64,000 bases of DNA from Acidisoma cellulosilyticum (GTDB lineage: Bacteria; Pseudomonadota; Alphaproteobacteria; Acetobacterales; Acetobacteraceae): contig NZ_JAESVA010000010.1 of NCBI RefSeq assembly GCF_020621385.1, positions 1 through 64,000 on the forward strand, read 5' to 3'. The position numbers and the translations under genes were made by a program. Of this stretch, positions 58,477-64,000 are shown in pieces. Positions within the stretch are counted from its first letter, which is position 1. Each line of letters opens with the position of its first letter. The notes beneath the pieces are model-generated. The model ran no database searches. It had not been told where the DNA came from and saw nothing but the letters and a program-made list of their open reading frames with translations.

Positions 58477-59442
58477 CTAGGAGGTCACCAAGCGGAAGTT
58501 GGCAGAACGGGGGAGCGTCTTTGGAACAGGGCTGTCTGATGGATGTAAAATCAGCCCTTGCTCCTGAACTTCTACCTTGGCCTCTGGGTAGACAGCCAAA
58601 GCGAGTGTCAGAGGATCTTTGATGTTGCTTACAAAGGCCTTCTGGGTGCTGCAGCCGGCTCCAAACTGCTGGTAGAGGCTTTTCCAGGAAACTGGAGTAG
58701 CGCGTGGCAGAACGTGAAGTCGGTAGGACAAGAAAACATATAGGTCGAGCGCGGTGCTCTTTCCGGCAAGTTGCTTAATTGCGGACTCACGTAAGGGAAG
58801 AGGATGCTCCTTAAGCGATTCGAAGAACGCATCGTCGAGTTCGACCGTATCTTGGAAAGGATCCCGCCCATCTAGGTCGTTACCATCAACAAAGACGGCG
58901 TTCTTGACGAACGATCCCTTATTAACCAGCGTATCGCGTCCACGTTTGTTGAAAAACGTGAGGCGACACATGCTGATTCGTCTGGACTGATCGCGGACCA
59001 GGGTGAATGTTTTCCCGCCCGGCGTGACCCCCATTCGCTTCAGAAAGGCTCTCATAGAGGAGCCTAGCTCTACGACGCGACTGTTATTCCTCACGGCTTC
59101 GGTCGAGAGGTGGATCAAGATCAAGCGGGCAATTGAGCCGTAGGGGATACCGTAGGGCTGTTTGTCGGTTCCGTAGCCGGATTCCACATGTAGCGTTACC
59201 TCGCCGGAGGCCCCCCCAGTACGCTGCCAGATAACTTCCTTCGTGTTTCGATGTGGTAACGCCGTTAATGCAAAGCCAGAGTGAAGCAGGTTCATCTCGA
59301 AACGCTCGTCCGACATCACCGCGGCCGCCGCGTCGAGGCACTGGCGTTCGAGCTTGGTGCCTGCAAACACTTTCGCGCCGTCAGCACCGTAATCCAGGAG
59401 TAGTTGATGAACCTGAGCCAACCCTTCTTCCTCGTGAGCCAT
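58477..59442 (-). CDS. repA: Replication initiator, RepA (RPA family)
   Basis: 321 residues. GIPYGSIARLILIHL, SSMRAFLKRMGV and FNKRGRDTL mark the plasmid RepA family of alphaproteobacteria. Binds the CTAAAGTCCAC iterons on both sides. AGGAACAAG precedes the ATG at 59442. Iterons at 59485-59500 overlap its promoter region, so autorepression is expected. Confidence 0.9.
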   Translation of the reverse strand: MAHEEEGLAQVHQLLLDYGADGAKVFAGTKLERQCLDAAAAVMSDERFEMNLLHSGFALTALPHRNTKEVIWQRTGGASGEVTLHVESGYGTDKQPYGIPYGSIARLILIHLSTEAVRNNSRVVELGSSMRAFLKRMGVTPGGKTFTLVRDQSRRISMCRLTFFNKRGRDTLVNKGSFVKNAVFVDGNDLDGRDPFQDTVELDDAFFESLKEHPLPLRESAIKQLAGKSTALDLYVFLSYRLHVLPRATPVSWKSLYQQFGAGCSTQKAFVSNIKDPLTLALAVYPEAKVEVQEQGLILHPSDSPVPKTLPRSANFRLVTS

Positions 59443-59484
59443 CTTGTTCCTATCCACAAGCACGGTCTTCGCCTGGGATGCAAG

Positions 59485-59687
59485 GTGGACTTTAGATGCC
59501 AGGCTATTTGAAGAATATTAGAAGTAACTATTAGTATGCGGTCTAAAGTCCACGGGAAAACCGCTATCGACTCGGGTTTGCGTTTCTAAAGTCCACAAAC
59601 CCGTCCTTCAGAGTCCACGGTAAGGCCTGTGGATAACTCAAGTTTTCGAAGCGAGGCATCCAAAGTCCACTGGCACTCTGTGGATAA
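59485..59687. other. Probable origin oriV: iterons and DnaA boxes
   Basis: Iterons at 59485-59500 (inverted), 59540-59553, 59583-59596, 59605-59618 (weak) and 59655-59670. Two exact DnaA boxes TGTGGATAA at 59628-59636 and 59679-59687, same orientation. AT-rich ATTAGAAGTAACTATTAG at 59518-59535 could melt. Confidence 0.85.
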
Positions 59688-60058
59688 CTTTGCTGTTGGA
59701 AACGCCTTCGTCAATCGGTTTTTGCGACTCGGGCGCCGCTGCCCGTGGTGGCGCGGCATTGGGTATGAAGAAAGTCTGACCCGTCGTTCCGTGAGCTGTT
59801 GACGATTCAATTCACGCAACATGCTTCGATCGGTCGATTCGCAGCATGGCAACGTAATTCGGTTCGGTCGCCAACCTATTGGGTGAGCCTAACCTCGTGT
59901 TGTTCCGAGGCGCGCTGCTCGGGCTGTGGCCGCGGAACGCGCGCCGTTTTTGCGACGGTATGGCTCCAGGGACGCCGACCTTCTGCTTGAAATCGCCGTC
60001 AAGATTCTCGCCGCTGCCCCCTCCCCTTCCGGATCGCCTTGCAAATTCCAGCTTAGAT
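59688..60058. other. Gene-free stretch between oriV and parA
   Basis: No gene seen. TTGACG near 59806 could be a -35. Ends in the repeats before parA. Confidence 0.4.
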
Positions 60059-60083
60059 GGTTACAAGTCTGGTTACAAGTAAC
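60059..60083 (+). promoter_or_regulatory. GGTTACAAG boxes before parA
   Basis: GGTTACAAG at 60059 and 60071 (12-bp period) and an inverted GTAAC at 60079-60083. Mirrors the TGTAACC boxes behind parB. Candidate operator/centromere for the RHH protein. Confidence 0.65.
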
Positions 60084-60104
60084 GAACCATAGGAACAACC
60101 GCTC

Positions 60105-60731
60105 ATGATCACAATTGTGATGGCCAACCAGAAAGGAGGCGTCGGAAAGACCACTTTGACCGGCCATCTTGCCGTCCAGGCGCAGGCGGTTGGCGATGGA
60201 CCAACGGCTGTCATCGATATGGACCCTCAGGGAAACCTCGCAGAGTGGGTAAATGCCCGCCAAGCCGAAACACCGATCTTTCTCGATCCAAGCCAGCTTG
60301 GCGGCCTGGCGGCGGCCCTCAAAAAGGCTGCTGAGAGCGGCGTCGGTGTCGTGCTGATCGACACCCCTCCCTCTAAAAGCCCCCTGCTCGAAGAGGTGTT
60401 AAAACACGCCGACTTGGTCGTCTTGCCCATACAAGCAAGTCCGCACGATCTTCGTGCCGTCGGCCCGACCATCCAGCTCGTGCAGCAGGCAAATCGCCGG
60501 ATGATCTTTGTCCTGAACCGGGTCAAGGAACGGGCCAAGCTGACAAACCAAGCAATTATGGCGCTGAGCCAACATGGCACGATCGCCCCAATAATGGTGA
60601 TTGATCGCACCGACTTTGCAAGCTCGATGGTTGACCAAACCATTATGGAAGTGGCGCCGGGATCGAAGGGCGCGATCGAGATCGAGAAACTCTGGGCCTA
60701 CGTGAAGGAAAAGGCATCGTTGAATGGCTAA
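60105..60731 (+). CDS. parA: ParA partition ATPase
   Basis: 208 residues, the short type lacking an N-terminal DNA-binding domain. NQKGGVGKTTL (deviant Walker A), VIDMDPQGN and VVLIDTPPS (A' and B). Moves plasmid copies over the nucleoid. Overlaps the partner gene by eight bases. Confidence 0.95.
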   Translation: MITIVMANQKGGVGKTTLTGHLAVQAQAVGDGPTAVIDMDPQGNLAEWVNARQAETPIFLDPSQLGGLAAALKKAAESGVGVVLIDTPPSKSPLLEEVLKHADLVVLPIQASPHDLRAVGPTIQLVQQANRRMIFVLNRVKERAKLTNQAIMALSQHGTIAPIMVIDRTDFASSMVDQTIMEVAPGSKGAIEIEKLWAYVKEKASLNG

Positions 60732-61212
60732 CAAGACCCCTCTCAGCCCCAACCTGGTCGCGCTCGGTGTTCCTCGTGGGCAGGCGAAATCCGAGCAGCA
60801 TCTGCCGGGCGCGCTAGCAGAGCCAGCAGAAGAAGCGCCACCATTGCTCCCCTCCCTCCCCTCCCCACCCGTCCACGAGCCTGAAAACGCGCAAGCCGTG
60901 GTTGAATCAGAAGAAGAAGCCGCGCCGCTTCCGGCGGTGAAAGCCACGCGGCAAGCGCCGCGTCAATCCACCCAAGAACCGCGGAAGGAACACCCAAAGG
61001 TGGCATCAAGCTCGGTCAGCAAGTTCGCCCGCAAGCAAACGGCGGAGGCGCGATCGGGCATAACAATCAGGGTTCGTGTAAGCGCTGCTGAAAGGCTGGA
61101 CAACTTGGCGAAACGTACGGGGATCAGCAAGCAAGACCTTCTGGATCAAGCAATCCAAGAAATGTTGGACGCAGCGGACCAGGAAGGCAACCTGACCGCT
61201 CCCCTAACATAG
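60724..61212 (+). CDS. RHH-type centromere-binding partner of ParA
   Basis: 162 residues. Long Pro/Glu-rich N-terminus, then GITIRVRVSAAERLDNL and TGISKQDLLDQAIQEML, a ribbon-helix-helix fold as in ParG/omega-type partners. Would bind the 12-bp-phased boxes on each side of the operon. Confidence 0.8.
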   Translation: MANKTPLSPNLVALGVPRGQAKSEQHLPGALAEPAEEAPPLLPSLPSPPVHEPENAQAVVESEEEAAPLPAVKATRQAPRQSTQEPRKEHPKVASSSVSKFARKQTAEARSGITIRVRVSAAERLDNLAKRTGISKQDLLDQAIQEMLDAADQEGNLTAPLT

Positions 61213-61221
61213 CACCATGCA

Positions 61222-61252
61222 TGTAACGCACCATGTAACCAAGATTGTAACC
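61222..61252 (-). promoter_or_regulatory. TGTAACC boxes behind the partition operon
   Basis: TGTAAC at 61222, 61234 and 61246, exact 12-bp period; inverted relative to the boxes before parA. Candidate parS. Confidence 0.65.
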
Positions 61253-61472
61253 AGGCATACAGACATAAGGCCAGCAATGCCGAGATGGTCAGTCCGTCGC
61301 AAGCGTTGACGCAGTGTTGGCAGCATTGGTGGTCATCACAAAGGAGGAAAGCGTCGACGTCCTGACCATTGCCGGGAGCCATGAAAAACTCGGGGACAGC
61401 CCGCCGGTAAGCTTTGTATAATTCGGGCGGTCCGGAAACGACATCGGTCCGGAGCATTTCTCTGGAAACACG

Positions 61473-61772
61473 ATGACCAACGTTGAGACGAACGAGCGGA
61501 GAGGGGCAGGGACCCTCGCAATTTTGTTACGTCTGGCAATGGCCGCCTTTATTTGCCTTGTGGTGGTTTGCGTACCCCGCATTCGCGGTGATGGAGGCTC
61601 TTGGGAGGCGGTCCTAACGGCGGTGCCCTTGCTCTTGGCGGCGTTGCTGCCGGAAATGTCGTCCGGCTTCTGGCGGATGGGTTTTCGGCCTTTGGGCGCC
61701 GACGATCTCCTACCCGATAGTCAGGCGACTTGTGAGACCCGGCGCCTGCTGGGATTAGAGGACACTGCGTAA
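61473..61772 (+). CDS. Small membrane protein
   Basis: 99 residues with two spans (LRLAMAAFICLVVVCVP and VLTAVPLLLAALLP). Weak start signal. Its end overlaps the recombinase gene by 18 bp in convergent orientation. Confidence 0.5.
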   Translation: MTNVETNERRGAGTLAILLRLAMAAFICLVVVCVPRIRGDGGSWEAVLTAVPLLLAALLPEMSSGFWRMGFRPLGADDLLPDSQATCETRRLLGLEDTA

Positions 61773-62930
61773 CGGGTGACGCTCAAACAGATCACCGAAC
61801 TCCAGGTATTCCCCGAGGACGTCGAAGCTCTTATGCCGCCCCATCCGCTTAAGGTCGGCCGGATGAACGTGGTTCTCCATGCCGGTCGTAATCGCGCCGC
61901 GCTTCAGGCTATGGCCGCCGAAGCTGCCGGGGTTGAATCCCGCGGCGAAAGCGCGGGCCTTGATCATGTTGGCGATGGCCTGGGTCGTCAGCGCATCATG
62001 GCCGATTTGGGGTAGGGCAGGGGGCTCGCCGGCTCCGCTGGCTTTCGGCAGCCAGATGCGCCGGAAGACAGGACCATCGGCGATCGACGCGGCCTCCAGC
62101 CACCGCTCCAGCGCCCGCACCGGGCACAAGCCCGTCTTGCCGAAGGGCAGGGGGACCGCCACGGCCTCCGTCTGCGATCCCTTGGTCTGGGGCAGCAACA
62201 GCCGGATGCCCTTTTCAGTTCGCTCGACGTGGCGCATCTGGATCGCCGCCAGCTCGGAGCGGCGTAGCGCGCCGGCGAAACCCACCAGGATCAGCGCACG
62301 GTCCCGTAGCCCGCGCAGGTCCTCCGGAATCGGCGCCAGAAACTGCTCGATGATGCCGGCCGTGGCCGCCGCCTTCTTCCGCGGCAACTCGCCCTTTCCC
62401 GCTGCATCCCGCCGAATGCCCGCGATGGTCTCAGAGACGCAGGCGTCGTCGGTCGGGACGGGACAGCCTGCCACCCGGTGCAGATAGCGGATGCCGGCGC
62501 GCCGCAGATCGAGGGTGTTGGCCTTCAGGCCCCGCAGCCGCTCGCTCGCCAGAAACGCGGCCACATCCTGGCTGGTGGCGGGGAGGGGAGGGAGGTTGCG
62601 CTTGGCGCACCAGTCACACCAGGCCGCGACGGCGGACCGATAGGCCCGCCTCGTATTGTCGGCCTTGGCGAGCCGTTGGAAGGCGTTCGCGGCGTCCCGC
62701 TCAGCGGCAAGCGAACCGTCTGCGGTGGGGAGGCTGACCTCGGAGACCGCATCGAACCATTTGCGGATACGGCCGGGTTCGGCGCCGATCGGCGCGGGCA
62801 GCCCGGCGAGTTCTGCTACGGCCGGCAGCTCGGCCAAAGCACCATCGATGTCAGCGGTCACGGGTATTGTCTCGGCTGCATTTCGCAGGGCGAGGGCAGG
62901 GGCCTTGGGCGCGTGCCGGCCGTCAGGCAT
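61755..62930 (-). CDS. Tyrosine recombinase/integrase
   Basis: 391 residues. SAM-like N-terminal core (NTRRAYRSAVAAWCDWC) and catalytic part: GALRRSEL (Arg I), QTKGSQ (Lys), GGHSLKRGA (His; Arg II position is Lys, Arg follows one residue later), MGRHKSFDVLGEYLE (His and Tyr). Probably resolves multimers or moves the adjacent module through the dif-like site at 63313. Coupled to the gene upstream (62923). Confidence 0.9.
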   Translation of the reverse strand: MPDGRHAPKAPALALRNAAETIPVTADIDGALAELPAVAELAGLPAPIGAEPGRIRKWFDAVSEVSLPTADGSLAAERDAANAFQRLAKADNTRRAYRSAVAAWCDWCAKRNLPPLPATSQDVAAFLASERLRGLKANTLDLRRAGIRYLHRVAGCPVPTDDACVSETIAGIRRDAAGKGELPRKKAAATAGIIEQFLAPIPEDLRGLRDRALILVGFAGALRRSELAAIQMRHVERTEKGIRLLLPQTKGSQTEAVAVPLPFGKTGLCPVRALERWLEAASIADGPVFRRIWLPKASGAGEPPALPQIGHDALTTQAIANMIKARAFAAGFNPGSFGGHSLKRGAITTGMENHVHPADLKRMGRHKSFDVLGEYLEFGDLFERHPLRSVL

Positions 62931-63240
62931 GGTGGGGCGCAGACGGCGCGCCGAGCTGGGGGCGCCAGTCCTTGACCAGCCGCTCGAACGCCTCCCCGAG
63001 GCCGTAGGCGTCGGGGTAGCTCTGCCGCAGAGCGATCAGGCTGAGGACGCTCAGGATATCGTCGGCGATCGTCCGATCGACCATCCAGAGGTCGCGGAAG
63101 TCGAACCGGCCGCAATCGTCGGCATTCCACCAGGCGAGCAGGAAATCGGCAACCCGGCGGGCCTGGCCGGTATCGCTCTGGGCGATGGCGATGAGGCGGT
63201 TGAGGGCGGCGAGCGGCGGGTCGATATCGAGAACGGTCAT
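62923..63240 (-). CDS. DUF7673-like protein
   Basis: 105 residues. SDTGQARRVADFLLAWWNAD and FDFRDLWMVD resemble DUF7673. Overlaps the recombinase start by eight bases, so co-translated; function unknown. Confidence 0.7.
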   Translation of the reverse strand: MTVLDIDPPLAALNRLIAIAQSDTGQARRVADFLLAWWNADDCGRFDFRDLWMVDRTIADDILSVLSLIALRQSYPDAYGLGEAFERLVKDWRPQLGAPSAPHHA

Positions 63241-63312
63241 GATTTGCGGGCCTCCGGAAGCGAATCTGGCGGCCGAACCCGCCCATCATGCCTGCTTTCG
63301 TACGCTAAGAGG

Positions 63313-63344
63313 CTACTTTCGACAAGACAGATTATCGAAAGTAG
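63313..63344. other. dif-like recombination site (candidate)
   Basis: CTACTTTCGACAA, spacer GACAGA, TTATCGAAAGTAG: 13-bp arms matching at 12 of 13 positions around a 6-bp spacer, with ACAA/TTAT inner ends as in Xer sites. Lies between the recombinase operon and a toxin-antitoxin pair. Rest of 63241-63538 shows nothing more. Confidence 0.6.
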
Positions 63345-63538
63345 GGTCCGCAGGAAGGCGGGGGAGGGGCTTCCAGAAATTAATAGCGGTCTTTTGACCC
63401 TAACTATGGATTACGGTAAGCTAGCGTTTAATGAACTGGTTTTACGTAGGTTTTGGGGATGACGGTTCGCGCGATTTCGACCATGAGACAAATTCATGCC
63501 GCCCTGCTAAGATCCGTCTCGAGGAAGGGATTCATCGC

Positions 63539-63757
63539 GTGCAGCAGATCGTCATCGACGCCCCGGCGGGGCAGCTCTCGGCCGAACTTACACGCCGCGG
63601 CATTGCCGCGGACGCCAAGGTGCACGTCGTTGTCGAATTGCTCGAGGACGAGTCCCTGCCGATGGCGGCATTGGCCGAAGCCGGCCGAGCGCACGACTGG
63701 CTGGCCGACGAGCCGGACCTCTACAGCGACGCCGACCTGGTCGAACGCGCAAGCTGA
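63539..63757 (+). CDS. MazE-type antitoxin
   Basis: 72 residues from GTG 63539 behind GAGGAAGGG. IVIDAPAGQLSAELTRRG then DAKVHVVVELL; acidic helical tail that would wrap the toxin. An upstream ATG at 63431 is in frame but the added residues look non-coding. One base from the toxin start (TGAGTG). Confidence 0.7.
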   Translation: MQQIVIDAPAGQLSAELTRRGIAADAKVHVVVELLEDESLPMAALAEAGRAHDWLADEPDLYSDADLVERAS

Positions 63758-64000
63758 GTGTTCGCGTTCGGCAGCATCGTCCTCACCCGCTTCCCCTTCA
63801 CCGATCTCTCCGGGGATAAGCGGCGCCCCGCCCTCGTGGTGTCGCGCGACAACGACCGCCGGACCGATCTCGTGGTCTGCTTCATCACCTCGGTGCCGCG
63901 CACCGGCCCTGACCTCGCCCCCCTCGACGCGATCGCGGGCACGGGTCTCAAAGTCTCATCGGTCGTACGCTTCGACAAACTCGCCACACTCGACCGCTCG
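63758..64000 (+). CDS. MazF/PemK-type toxin, 3' end outside window
   Basis: 81 codons visible from GTG. GSIVLTRFPFTDLSGDKRRP and LVVSRDN, then FITSVPR, are the MazF/PemK endoribonuclease start. Cleaves mRNA unless bound by the antitoxin. Confidence 0.85.
   Translation, partial: MFAFGSIVLTRFPFTDLSGDKRRPALVVSRDNDRRTDLVVCFITSVPRTGPDLAPLDAIAGTGLKVSSVVRFDKLATLDRS

Overview
The window is a high-GC accessory replicon of an alphaproteobacterium. It is most likely a plasmid, or a plasmid-derived integrative element, of the Acetobacteraceae type (Acidiphilium or Roseomonas-like host; the family-level guess is weak). The evidence is an iteron-controlled RepA-type initiator with DnaA boxes, a ParA plus ribbon-helix-helix partition pair, an alphaproteobacterial SOS box, several families known mainly from plasmids and ICEs, and no rRNA, tRNA or housekeeping operon.

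Layout. 0-4.6 kb: a BRO-N gene diverging from a transfer-like operon (P-loop ATPase, membrane protein, VirB1-like transglycosylase, secreted SH3-like protein, small membrane protein). 4.7-17 kb: scattered accessory genes (NERD protein, nuclease-like protein, SRAP, SSB, WGR, GFA-family protein, two Uma2-like nucleases, zinc ribbons) separated by long non-coding stretches full of inverted repeats. 17-22.3 kb: a DUF1173-like gene and a PLP-fold protein lacking the catalytic lysine, facing a minus-strand operon of very small overlapping genes. 22.4-24.1 kb: a large ParB-like protein. 24.3-27.4 kb: two CDF-type metal transporters, a Nudix gene and a CadR-like regulator; the latter three lie between inverted tails of a DUF736 gene. 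27.5-33.9 kb: an arsenic resistance island (arsR, two unrelated arsC, acr3, arsH, second arsR, flavoprotein, MFS permease).

34-54 kb: an all-minus-strand block that looks like a conjugative leading region. It holds a 1702-residue methylase-helicase (DarB-like), two PP-loop ATPases, an ArdC-type antirestriction protein, a C5-cytosine methyltransferase with seven internal repeats, many small DUF genes, a Fic/VbhA pair, UvrD-like helicase, HD hydrolase and DUF3991/Toprim protein. 54-58 kb: ATP-grasp protein, DUF192 protein and SOS-boxed umuDC. 58-61.3 kb: replication and partition. 61.4-64 kb: tyrosine recombinase, DUF7673-like protein, a dif-like site and a MazEF-type toxin-antitoxin pair cut by the right edge.

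The main new signals are two plasmid-wide non-coding systems. (1) Branched inverted repeats, usually one closing stem around two hairpins, lie 40-110 bp upstream of minus-strand genes of leading-region type: ssb, the ParB-like gene, ardC, dcm, the DUF3991/Toprim gene and others. They differ in sequence but keep the architecture, and one pair shows a compensatory base change. I suggest single-stranded-DNA promoters or structured leaders that act on entry into a recipient. (2) A directional 10-mer, GCCGTTCGCA, lies 24-92 bp upstream of at least eight genes, always pointing at the gene, and is paired back-to-back in divergent promoters. This looks like one regulon. Neither is explained by the coding features.
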